From Acidimicrobiia bacterium (GTDB lineage Bacteria; Actinomycetota; Acidimicrobiia; Spongiisociales; ZC4RG35), in the NCBI GenBank assembly GCA_025929005.1, contig JAICND010000024.1:1-9900 (forward strand): a stretch of DNA of 9,900 nucleotides. Reading direction: 5' to 3'. The position numbers and the translations under genes were made by a program. Below, one piece after another: positions 1 to 6,098 of the stretch; positions within the stretch are counted from its first letter, which is position 1, and every line of letters begins with the position of its first letter. The notes below the pieces were generated by a model. The model worked only from the letters and a program-made list of their open reading frames with translations, was not told the DNA's origin and made no database searches.

Positions 1-123
1 CAGGCTGCCCTCGATGCCGGCGCCGACGCTTTCCTCCAGAAGCCGCTCGACCCCCTTCAGTTGGTATCGACGGTTCGCGACATTCTCAGGACGAGTGTGG
101 TCACCGCCAGGAAAGCGCCATGA
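1..123 (+). CDS. Response regulator receiver domain, 3' end (partial)
   Basis: This is the last 40 codons of a gene that enters from the left edge, read in frame 1 to the TGA at 121-123. The translation contains AGADAFLQKPLDPLQLV, the end of a CheY-like receiver domain: the AGAD turn of helix 4, then the conserved Lys-Pro (K14-P15 of the fragment) after beta-5, then the start of helix 5. The phosphoacceptor aspartate lies outside the window. Only about 13 residues follow helix 5, so this is either a stand-alone receiver or the C-terminal receiver of a larger protein such as a hybrid kinase. The stop overlaps the next gene's ATG (ATGA), so the two are probably co-translated, suggesting that phosphorelay signalling is coupled to the KaiC-like ATPase. 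That functional link is inference. Confidence 0.8.
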   Translation, partial: QAALDAGADAFLQKPLDPLQLVSTVRDILRTSVVTARKAP

Positions 124-1505
124 GCGTCGATCGTGTGTCGAGTGGAGACCAGCGACTGGATGAGGTGTTCGATGGCGGCCTCCGACCCAATGGGATCGTT
201 CTGATCACCGGCTTGCCGGGAGCCGGCAAAACCATCCTCGCCCAACAATTCCTTTTCGCTAACGCCACTACGCAGCGGCCCGGTCTTTATCTCTCGACTG
301 TTTCGGAGCCTTTGGAGAAGATCCTCCGCTATGGCGAGACCCTGGACTTTTTCGATCAGGAAGCTGTCGGCACGTCGGTCTTCTATCAGGACTTCGGCGA
401 CGTCTTGGCGGAGGGTGGTCTCCAGGCCCTCCTGGAGAATGTGGAGGAATTATTGAAGACCCGCACCCCTGGGGTTCTGGTCATCGACAGCTTCAAGGTG
501 ATCCACGACTACGTCACAGATACGGGCGAGCTGCGCAGTTTTCTCCACCACCTGGCCGGGATGCTGTCAGCCTTCCCTGTCACCACGTTTCTGCTGGGCG
601 AGTACGCGCTCAATGACGGAGCCAAGTATCCGGAATTTGCGGTGGTCGACGCCGTTGTAGGACTGAGGTTTGAAAGGGTGGGTCATCGCGAGAATAGGGT
701 GCTGGAAATAGCAAAGCTGAGGGGCAGCGACTTCAGGTCCGGTCGCCACGCATACCGCCTTTCCAGTTCAGGTCTCGCTTGCTTTCCCCGCCTCGCTGAT
801 GTTGACGATACCGATAGCTACCACCTCTCAGCTGAGCGGTTGGACTCGGGGGTTTCCGGCCTCGACGAGATGTTGGCCGACGGCTTCACGGGGGGGACTT
901 CCACTCTGGTGGCCGGGCCCGCCGGAGCAGGCAAGACCTTGCTGGGTCTCCACTACATCTTCGCCGGTGCCCGCCAAGGCCAACCCGGGGTCATCGCGGT
1001 TCTCCAGGAGAACCCGATGCAGCTCGAGAGGATGTGCTCGGGGTTTGGTTGGTCGCTGGCCGAGGACAACGTGGAGCTGATGTATCGCTCACCGGTCGAC
1101 CTCCACATCGACGAGTGGGTGTATGACCTCCTTGACACAGTCGAGCGAGTGGGCGCCAAACGAGTTCTGATCGACAGCCTTGGTGACATCCGGCTGGCGG
1201 CGGCAGATGAGATCCGCTTTCGGGAGTACATGTACTCGTTGCTGCAAAGGCTCTCGAAAGCCGGCATTGGACTCGTCATGACCCAGGAAAGCGCCGAGTT
1301 CTATGCCATTACTCGCTTAGACGAACGGGGAATATCACACGTCTCCGACAACGTGATCCTCCTTCACCATGTGGCAGAGGGCGGAGAACTCAGTCGGGCG
1401 ATCACGATCCTCAAGACCCGCGGCAGCCAGCACGACCACACGGTGCGGAACTTCGTCATCTCCGACGAGGGCATCACCGTCGGCGATAAAGTTCCCAACC
1501 GCTAG
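120..1505 (+). CDS. KaiC/RAD55-type ATPase with two P-loop domains
   Basis: This 461-aa protein has two tandem KaiC-type RecA-fold domains. Domain 1 (about 1-225) has Walker A GLPGAGKT at 31-38, a Glu after the next strand (E63) and Walker B VLVIDS at 119-124. Domain 2 (about 238-461) has Walker A GPAGAGKT at 266-273, E297 and Walker B VLIDS at 349-353. The C-terminal KTRGSQHDH segment (432-440) matches the conserved K-x-R-G-x-x-H signature of KaiC. At 461 aa it is shorter than cyanobacterial KaiC (about 519 aa) and lacks the long tail that KaiA binds. The position matching KaiC S431 is S406, while that matching T432 is His407. Proteins of this class are usually annotated as circadian clock protein KaiC or RAD55 family ATPase, and many act in signalling rather than timekeeping. 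The ATG overlaps the receiver gene's stop, with AGGAAAG a few bases upstream. No kaiA or kaiB is visible, so I give no gene symbol. Confidence 0.88.
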   Translation: MSVDRVSSGDQRLDEVFDGGLRPNGIVLITGLPGAGKTILAQQFLFANATTQRPGLYLSTVSEPLEKILRYGETLDFFDQEAVGTSVFYQDFGDVLAEGGLQALLENVEELLKTRTPGVLVIDSFKVIHDYVTDTGELRSFLHHLAGMLSAFPVTTFLLGEYALNDGAKYPEFAVVDAVVGLRFERVGHRENRVLEIAKLRGSDFRSGRHAYRLSSSGLACFPRLADVDDTDSYHLSAERLDSGVSGLDEMLADGFTGGTSTLVAGPAGAGKTLLGLHYIFAGARQGQPGVIAVLQENPMQLERMCSGFGWSLAEDNVELMYRSPVDLHIDEWVYDLLDTVERVGAKRVLIDSLGDIRLAAADEIRFREYMYSLLQRLSKAGIGLVMTQESAEFYAITRLDERGISHVSDNVILLHHVAEGGELSRAITILKTRGSQHDHTVRNFVISDEGITVGDKVPNR

Positions 1506-2029
1506 AGGTACAGCCCCGAGCCCTGCTCGGTCTCGCCGCCACGGCCAATTTGAGCGCGCCGTTGCATCTCTTGCAGCTGGGCCTGGGCCGCCATCTGCTG
1601 GCTGAAAAGGGAAGCCTGAATCCCATGAAACAGTCCCTCCAGCCAGCCGATCAGCTGCGCTTGGGCGATGCGAAGCTCGGCTTCGGACGGCGAAGAGCGA
1701 TCGAGGGGGACCATGATCTCGTTGAACTCGTCGAGCAACTCTCCCGGAAGCATCTCCCGCAGCTCCTCAAGGGTGGCACCGTGGACCGCTGCCAACCGGG
1801 CCCGCCCCTGATCGTCGAGAGGTGCATGCCTGACCTCCTCCAACATCGCCCGGGTCATCGAGGCGATGCGGATCAACTTGCTCGGGGATCTGATCGCTGA
1901 GGATTCCTCGGAGGCCATCTCCACTGGTTGGGCTTCGACTACATCGGGTGGGATCGCTTGTTGCTCTGATGATGTCACCGGACCAGCGTACTTCCACAAG
2001 GGGACTTCACCCCTCTTCCGGCTGCGCAT
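1502..2029 (-). CDS. bpa: Bacterial proteasome activator Bpa (DUF2587 family)
   Basis: I recognise this as the Bpa/PafE family (Rv3780 in Mycobacterium tuberculosis). Bpa is an ATP-independent ring that docks on the 20S proteasome and opens its gate for unfolded substrates. The diagnostic core is present: PSKLIRIASM at 49-58, LLEEVRxAPLD-like sequence at 62-72, and the near-invariant ELRIAQAQLIGWLEGLFHGI at 118-137, followed by a Gln-rich helix. The protein ends in GLYL; the family normally ends in GQYL, the HbYX-like tail that inserts into the proteasome alpha ring. From the ATG used here it is 175 aa, close to the 174 aa of the mycobacterial protein. The open frame extends to a TTG at 2057-2059, but that lies only 11 bp from the divergent gene's GTG. 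A TTG at 1997-1999 is another candidate. The first 45 or so residues are low in conservation and probably flexible. The stop overlaps the KaiC-like stop tail to tail. No proteasome subunit genes are in the window. Confidence 0.9.
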   Translation of the reverse strand: MRSRKRGEVPLWKYAGPVTSSEQQAIPPDVVEAQPVEMASEESSAIRSPSKLIRIASMTRAMLEEVRHAPLDDQGRARLAAVHGATLEELREMLPGELLDEFNEIMVPLDRSSPSEAELRIAQAQLIGWLEGLFHGIQASLFSQQMAAQAQLQEMQRRAQIGRGGETEQGSGLYL

Positions 2030-2046
2030 CGACCACCGTAAGCTCA

Positions 2047-2061
2047 CTTTGTAGAACAAAG
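2047..2061. promoter_or_regulatory. Candidate operator: perfect inverted repeat CTTTGT-AGA-ACAAAG
   Basis: A perfect 6-bp inverted repeat with a 3-bp spacer sits in the short divergent region between the bpa-like gene and the helix-turn-helix gene. Its right arm runs into the Shine-Dalgarno GGAGG (2061-2065). A protein bound here could block both the ribosome site and one or both divergent promoters. Autoregulation by the adjacent HTH protein is the simplest hypothesis, but nothing in the sequence proves it. Confidence 0.4.
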
Positions 2062-2070
2062 GAGGACGCT

Positions 2071-2307
2071 GTGGCGGATTGGCGTGACCTGCCTCCGATC
2101 CTGGATGCGGCCCAGGTCGCTGACTTGTTGGGGATGAACGTGCAGATGGTGCGGCGCTATGCCCGCGAGGGCCGTCTGCCCGCGTACAAGATCCCGGGGG
2201 GACGGACGTTTCGATTCATTACCTCCGAGATCATCGAATTCTTGAAGGCCCACCCCGCAGTGGCGTCCGAAGCCTCCGACGAGTCGGAGGTAGCCGAAGA
2301 CCTCTAA
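2071..2307 (+). CDS. Small excisionase/MerR-type helix-turn-helix DNA-binding protein
   Basis: This 78-aa protein starts at GTG 2071, 5 nt after a strong GGAGG (2061-2065); the frame is open further upstream, but that stretch would run through the divergent bpa promoter. Residues 11-62 form a winged helix-turn-helix of the HTH_17/excisionase type. LDAAQVADLLGM and NVQMVRRYAREGRLP form the two helices, with the typical RYAREGRLPAYKI transition, and GGRTFRF is the wing. The last 16 residues (about 63-78) are acidic (ESEVAEDL end). The size resembles BldC-like regulators and phage or plasmid excisionases. No integrase, attachment site or other mobile gene is nearby, so a chromosomal regulator is more likely. 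It is divergent from the bpa-like gene and convergent with the unknown gene at 2397-2954. The target is unknown; the inverted repeat at 2047-2061 is a candidate. Confidence 0.85.
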   Translation: MADWRDLPPILDAAQVADLLGMNVQMVRRYAREGRLPAYKIPGGRTFRFITSEIIEFLKAHPAVASEASDESEVAEDL

Positions 2308-2331
2308 AACCGCGACCCCCTTCCATCGCGG
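2306..2331 (-). terminator. Probable intrinsic terminator for the minus-strand gene at 2397-2954
   Basis: Read on the minus strand, CCGCGA (2331-2326) pairs with TCGCGG (2315-2310) across a 10-nt loop and is followed directly by TTTT (2309-2306). This is a short GC stem with a U tract, about 65 nt after the minus-strand stop. The U tract overlaps the TAA of the convergent HTH gene. On the plus strand there is no T run after the stem, so it should act for the minus strand only. The 65 nt between it and the stop at 2397 hold nothing else I can identify. Confidence 0.5.
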
Positions 2332-2396
2332 CCGGAAATCACGCATGGTGGAACCTGTCGAGCTGGGAGGAGGGATTGGACCGAGCAACGACCGCA

Positions 2397-2954
2397 TCAA
2401 CGCTGTCGAAGCACCACCGCAATCAGCGTGGTCGGCAGCACCGTTATGCGGTCCCCGGTTGCCACAACGATGTGGTCTGCGGCCACCACCTCGATTGTTC
2501 CAGTGACCTCGATGTTGGCCGAGGGAGCGAGCACCGTGACGGTGTCACCTTCGAGTTCGAGTTCGGTCAGCCTGGCGCGCCAGGTCACCGACGCCGGCGA
2601 CCCCGACCTGCCTCCCGATCGGGCGGGTTCGATTTCGAGTCCGACCGAAGGCAGGTGCGCCTCGATCCATGTGTCGACCGCCTCCAACACGAGATAGTCG
2701 TCACCCACCGTCAAGAGTTGACCCGACCATCGCCCGGTCTGGCATGTGATGGTGACCCGATCGCCGCGATGCATAGCGCGCCGGGCCGATTCCGCCAGGT
2801 CCGCTCGTCGCCGGCGTTGCAGTTCGGCGAGTTGCTCGATCTCAGCGCTCTCCATCACGAACTCGGCCCCGACGCGCCGTCTCAACTCTGTGGCAAGCTC
2901 CTCGAACTGATCGTCGGGCCAGGTCACGATTTTCGCGCTCTCGACAAGGCACAC
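2397..2954 (-). CDS. Hypothetical protein with two similar beta-rich segments
   Basis: I do not recognise this 185-aa protein. Residues 1-62 are mostly charged and probably helical (FEELATELRRRVG, then EIEQLAELQRRRRADLAESA). Two segments then look alike. Segment 64-103 begins GDRVTITC and continues through SGQLLTVGDDYLVLEAV to LPSV. Segment 136-181 begins GDTVTVLA and continues through TGTIEVVAADHIVVATGD to LPTTLIAVV. The shared pattern, G-D-x-V-T, then G-x-hydrophobic-x-x-V, then D-x-hydrophobic-V, suggests two small SH3-like or Sm-like barrels joined by a Gly/Ser-rich linker at 111-121. There is no signal peptide or membrane segment, so it is probably cytoplasmic. The GTG at 2954 has a GGGAGG that abuts it with almost no spacing. 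GTG 2925-2927 (residue 10) or ATG 2853-2855 (residue 34) could be the true start. It diverges from the tad operon across about 47 bp. Confidence 0.65.
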   Translation of the reverse strand: MCLVESAKIVTWPDDQFEELATELRRRVGAEFVMESAEIEQLAELQRRRRADLAESARRAMHRGDRVTITCQTGRWSGQLLTVGDDYLVLEAVDTWIEAHLPSVGLEIEPARSGGRSGSPASVTWRARLTELELEGDTVTVLAPSANIEVTGTIEVVAADHIVVATGDRITVLPTTLIAVVLRQR

Positions 2955-2971
2955 CTCCCGCTGCGTAGTTT
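2941..2971 (+). promoter_or_regulatory. Weak candidate promoter for the tad operon
   Basis: A -35-like TCGACA (2941-2946) and a -10-like TAGTTT (2966-2971) are separated by 19 bp, slightly longer than ideal. They sit upstream of the first tad gene and overlap the 5' end of the divergent unknown gene. This is the only sizeable non-coding gap before the operon, so a promoter is expected near here. The particular boxes are a guess. Confidence 0.25.
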
Positions 2972-2989
2972 GCCCCGGTCGGTGAGGGT

Positions 2990-2995
2990 GGGAGG
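2990..2995 (+). promoter_or_regulatory. Ribosome binding site supporting a CTG start at 3002
   Basis: GGGAGG lies exactly 6 nt before CTG 3002-3004. No ATG, GTG or TTG occurs in this frame between the upstream in-frame TAG (about 2966-2968) and the internal ATG at 3098, so this site decides the start of the cpaB-like gene. ATT at 2999-3001 is an alternative, but its spacing of 3 nt is poor. Confidence 0.6.
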
Positions 2996-3001
2996 GACAT
3001 T

Positions 3002-3688
3002 CTGGTAGCGAGCGAGCAGGATCACGGATATCCGCCGGTCCCGACGCGGCTGCGTCGGCGGAACCCTCTTAGTCGTCTTTCCGCCGCCCATCTGCTCATG
3101 GTGCTTGCGGCCGTTCTCGCGTTTGCCGTGAATCTTGTGATCCTGCGCAGCCGCGATGACACAACCCCAGTGGCCGCCGTCAGAACGGGAGTGGTAGCCG
3201 GTGAGGTGGTCGACGCTGAGGACATTCGCCTCGTTGAAGTGGACGTGGATGCGGACATCCTGTCAAGCCTCTTTCAGGCAAACGAAGTAGAGCAATTGGT
3301 CGGGATGGTGGCGACCCGGCAACTGGTGGCAGGCGAACTTCTACATCGATCCGCTCTGCTTCCCGCGGCTGGCGCCGAAGGTTTGCGGGCCATGAGTGTG
3401 CCGATTGATCCTGCCCACGCAGTCGGAGGCGCGTTGGTCGCCGGCGATCGGATCGACCTGATTCATGTGACCGAGTCCGGTCCCCGATACGTTTTGATCG
3501 GAGCGGAGGTGCTATCGGTTGCGACGCCGGACCGCGCTGCCCTCGCCGGGTCCACCGGCTTCCACGTGGTCCTGGCCGTTACAGAAGCGTCGGCATTGGA
3601 AGTTGCGGCTGCCATCAATGACGGCAAGATCGAACTGGTCCGCTCCACCGGCGCAGCGCCGACCGACCAATCGGAGGGGGCACCTTGA
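3002..3688 (+). CDS. cpaB: CpaB/RcpC-like Tad pilus assembly protein (SAF domain)
   Basis: From CTG 3002 this is a 228-aa membrane-anchored protein. A basic cytoplasmic tail (TRLRRRNPLSRLSAAHLL, 15-32) precedes one transmembrane helix (about 33-49), ending LVILRSRDD. An SAF-like domain follows (about 58-120: VRTGVVAGEVVDAEDI, then VATRQLVAGELLHRSAL). The RcpC/CpaB-type region (about 128-215) includes MSVPIDPAHAVGGALVAGDR, the typical flexible-to-structured turn around the G-D-R-I-D motif, and VLAVTEASALEVAAA. In Gram-negative Tad systems CpaB/RcpC works with the secretin; in a monoderm its role is less clear. The first ATG (3098) would begin inside the transmembrane helix and drop the positively charged tail, so I extend the gene to the CTG that follows GGGAGG. 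It is the first gene of the operon, and its TGA overlaps the TTG of the next gene (TTGA). Confidence 0.85.
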   Translation: MVASEQDHGYPPVPTRLRRRNPLSRLSAAHLLMVLAAVLAFAVNLVILRSRDDTTPVAAVRTGVVAGEVVDAEDIRLVEVDVDADILSSLFQANEVEQLVGMVATRQLVAGELLHRSALLPAAGAEGLRAMSVPIDPAHAVGGALVAGDRIDLIHVTESGPRYVLIGAEVLSVATPDRAALAGSTGFHVVLAVTEASALEVAAAINDGKIELVRSTGAAPTDQSEGAP

Positions 3689-4821
3689 CCGAGATCGAAG
3701 TGGCCCTGGCGATCTCTGCACGAGACTGGCCAGATCGCATCCATCGCTTTCTGGCAGATCACGGTGGGGCTCGGGTTCGGGCGCAGGTCCTGTCTGCTGA
3801 AGATGCCACTACCGAGGCATTTCAGGTCCTCATCATCGATGACATCTGCTCGTTCCTGACACCGCGCTTGGTAGAGAAGATGCGGCGCCAACGGAGGATG
3901 GTCCTAGGCGTGTTCGACCCGATTGAGGCTCCCGACGGCAAGGAACGGCTGCTCGAGTGTGGTGTCGACCTCGTGATCGAGGCTGACGCCGAGGCCGACG
4001 AATTCGTGATTGCGTTGCGTACCCTCGCTCTCACCGAAGAACCGATTCCGGTGGAGGTCAAGCCCAACGCTGCGGTTCGCTCGAAGCGCAATCTGTATGT
4101 GGTGGGCGGTCCTCCGGGGGGTTGCGGAGCCACGGAACTGGCAGTGGCATTGACTCATCGCCTTTCCAGTAGGGGACCGACCGTAGTGATCGACGCCGAT
4201 GAAGTGTCGGCTTCCCTTGCACAGAGACTCGGGCTGCCAATGTTGCCCAACCTTCGTTCGGCATTGGACGTGCTCAACCATCGTCCGGACACCCTCCGAA
4301 AGACGCTCATCAGTTTTGATCGATTCATGGTGTTAACAGGTCTATCCGGTGAGCGCGATTGGATGGAAATCCGTCCCGGCCAAATCGGCGACCTGCTGGC
4401 CGAGCTCTGCAGTCAGTTTCAACATGTGGTCGTCAACTGTGGAAGCCTTCTCGAGCAGGTCGGTTTCGCTGACACCGGTCGTTTTGGAATCACCCGCCAG
4501 GTGGTAGCTATGGCCGATTGTCTCGTGGGGGTGGGCTTGCCGACTCCTGTGGGGATCACCCGCTTGTTGACGTGGGCGGCCGATTCCACCGAGCTCAATT
4601 CGACCGCCTTCATGCATCTCGTCGTAAATCGGCGACCGCGTTCCCGATACCGGCGGGCTGAAGTGATGGAAGAGATCGATAGGGCCATCCCCGGCGCTGC
4701 CATTTCGTTCTTGCCTGAGGATCCGGCGGTGGAGACGGCGGCGTGGACGGGATCTCTGGTGCCCTCAGGTTTGTATGTGCGCACTGTTCGCAAACTGGCT
4801 GATCGGATCGCCAGGACGTGA
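3685..4821 (+). CDS. tadZ: TadZ/CpaE-like pilus localisation ATPase with a degenerate P-loop
   Basis: This 378-aa protein has the TadZ/CpaE layout. An atypical receiver-like domain occupies about 1-118 (beta strand FQVLIIDD at 46-53, then GVDLVIEADAEADEF). A MinD/ParA-type P-loop domain occupies about 135-375. The loop reads GGPPGGCGATELA (141-153), where an active ATPase would have K-G-G-x-G-K-T. Both the signature lysine and the P-loop lysine are missing, replaced by Pro144 and Ala149. VVIDADEVSASLAQRLGL (167-184) is the MinD-type strand and aspartate, and QHVVVNCG (246-253) stands where Walker B is expected, with Asn in place of Asp. TadZ proteins mark the pole or assembly site for the pilus machine and often have atypical Walker motifs. 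The TTG start is 7 nt after GGAGG (3673-3677) and overlaps the cpaB stop. Its own stop overlaps the GTG of tadA (GTGA). Confidence 0.85.
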   Translation: MTEIEVALAISARDWPDRIHRFLADHGGARVRAQVLSAEDATTEAFQVLIIDDICSFLTPRLVEKMRRQRRMVLGVFDPIEAPDGKERLLECGVDLVIEADAEADEFVIALRTLALTEEPIPVEVKPNAAVRSKRNLYVVGGPPGGCGATELAVALTHRLSSRGPTVVIDADEVSASLAQRLGLPMLPNLRSALDVLNHRPDTLRKTLISFDRFMVLTGLSGERDWMEIRPGQIGDLLAELCSQFQHVVVNCGSLLEQVGFADTGRFGITRQVVAMADCLVGVGLPTPVGITRLLTWAADSTELNSTAFMHLVVNRRPRSRYRRAEVMEEIDRAIPGAAISFLPEDPAVETAAWTGSLVPSGLYVRTVRKLADRIART

Positions 4822-6098
4822 CTCTCGCTCCTGCCTACGAGGAGATCCGCCGACGAGCGCTCGAAATGGTGGAGGCCGGGAGAATCGACCCGAGCGGCGA
4901 CCGCGAAACGGTACGGCAGTTGGTGGCAGGAGCCGTCGAGGAGTATCAGCGGCGCGCGCATCTCGGTCAAGGACGGTCTCTTCATGATCCGCGGCAGATG
5001 GTCGATCGGGTGTTGCGATCGGTGGCCGAGTACGGGCCGATCACCGACCTTCTCGGCCGGGCCGACATTGAAGAGATATTCGTGGAGGGAGCGAGGGTTT
5101 CGTTTTTGGAGAGCTCGGGCCGACTTCGAGGACTCGATCAACCCACCTCGGAGGCTGAGAACAGGCATGTGGTCGACCGCTTGCTTGCGGAGACCGATCG
5201 CCGGCTGGATGCCTCGAGTCCGATCGTTCAGGCTCGGGTCCTCAATGGAGCTGCCCGCTTGACCGCAGTGATTCCGCCCATTGCCGACCAGCTCTCGGTG
5301 ACGATCCGTCGATACGCGTTGCGTCGCGAGACGCTGACATCACTGGTCGAGCTCGGCTCGCTGACCATCCCAGCTGCAAGCTTGTTGGTCGCGGCGACAC
5401 GGACTTCCGCCTCCTTTTTGGTGTCGGGCCCTCCAGGGTCGGGCAAGACCTCTCTGCTGGCAGCTCTCATTCAGGCCGTGCCGGCGGGACACTGCGTCCG
5501 CTGTTGCGAAGAGGTGCGGGAGCTGCATGTTCCGCTGACTCACGGTTCCTACTACGAGGCACGTCCTCCCTCGTTGGAGGGCAAAGGCGAAATCAGTTTG
5601 CGGGATCTGGTCAAGGTCGTTCTGGCGATGCGCCCCGACCGAATTGTGGTTGGAGAAGTAAGGGGATCGGAGGCCTTCGAGCTGACGCGGGCGGTCAACG
5701 CGGGATGCGGGTTTTCCTGCACCATCCATGCCAACACCGCCCGTGACGCCCTGGCAGCCCTGGTGAACGCAGCCTTGATGGCGGGAGAGAACGTCCCCGA
5801 ACCAGTTGTGCGAAAGATCTTCTCATCATCACTCGACTTCGTAATCCACCTCGATCGCGACGCCACCGGCGCCCGGGAGAGCCCCGTTCGTCGTCAGGTG
5901 GTCGAGGTCTTGGCCCTGGTCCCCGCCCTCCATGACGACTTCTCTACGCAACCGATCTTTGTGCGTTCCCAACTTGGGAGTCCGTTGGCCTGGACAGGCG
6001 CTTACCCGCCTGACCAGATGGCCGAACGACTCGAGAGGTCGCTGCCGGAAGGTGTCGGGCTCCGAGATGTCCTCGAGGGTCGGGTAAGCCTCCTGTGA
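4818..6098 (+). CDS. tadA: TadA/CpaF secretion-motor ATPase
   Basis: This 426-aa protein is a VirB11/CpaF-type hexameric ATPase that powers assembly of Flp pili at the cytoplasmic face of the membrane. Order of parts: a helical N-terminus (1-70); the CpaF signature region YGPITDLLGRADIEEIFVEG (72-91); the N-terminal sensor domain to about 185; Walker A GPPGSGKT (204-211); an Asp-box region CCEEVRELHVP (229-239); Walker B RPDRIVVGEVRGSEA (272-286), with E280 as the catalytic glutamate; and the His box FSCTIHANTARDAL (299-312). All catalytic motifs look intact. The length is typical for actinobacterial CpaF-like proteins. The GTG start overlaps the tadZ stop and has only a weak AGGA close upstream, so translation is probably coupled. 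The stop overlaps the tadB GTG. Confidence 0.95.
   Translation: MTLAPAYEEIRRRALEMVEAGRIDPSGDRETVRQLVAGAVEEYQRRAHLGQGRSLHDPRQMVDRVLRSVAEYGPITDLLGRADIEEIFVEGARVSFLESSGRLRGLDQPTSEAENRHVVDRLLAETDRRLDASSPIVQARVLNGAARLTAVIPPIADQLSVTIRRYALRRETLTSLVELGSLTIPAASLLVAATRTSASFLVSGPPGSGKTSLLAALIQAVPAGHCVRCCEEVRELHVPLTHGSYYEARPPSLEGKGEISLRDLVKVVLAMRPDRIVVGEVRGSEAFELTRAVNAGCGFSCTIHANTARDALAALVNAALMAGENVPEPVVRKIFSSSLDFVIHLDRDATGARESPVRRQVVEVLALVPALHDDFSTQPIFVRSQLGSPLAWTGAYPPDQMAERLERSLPEGVGLRDVLEGRVSLL

Noticed and set aside
953..1279. 108-codon minus-strand open frame within the KaiC-like gene
   Set aside because: It overlaps the second KaiC domain in antisense, and its Ser/Arg-rich translation looks like a shadow of high-GC coding sequence.
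120..1505. A circadian clock locus
   Set aside because: There is no kaiA or kaiB, no KaiA-binding tail, and the T432 equivalent is His, so calling it a clock would overstate the evidence.
2071..2307. HTH gene as the excisionase of an integrated element
   Set aside because: There is no integrase, attachment-site repeat or phage gene in the window, and the neighbours are chromosomal housekeeping or pilus genes.
2310..2331. The hairpin after the HTH gene as that gene's own terminator
   Set aside because: No T run follows on the plus strand; the U tract exists only when it is read on the minus strand.
2376..3008. 210-codon plus-strand open frame beginning TTG after a GGGAGGAGGG sequence
   Set aside because: It lies entirely antisense to the 185-aa minus-strand gene, and its translation is rich in His, Arg, Gly and Pro with no hydrophobic core, which is typical of a shadow frame. 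The minus-strand product has a folded-protein pattern and a terminator.
3098..3688. cpaB-like gene starting at ATG 3098
   Set aside because: This start is inside the membrane helix, has no Shine-Dalgarno sequence and discards the basic cytoplasmic tail. The CTG at 3002 has better support.
4419..5168. 249-codon minus-strand open frame across the tadZ/tadA junction
   Set aside because: It is antisense to two genes with clear family motifs, and its translation is Ser/Arg/Pro-rich with no recognisable motif.
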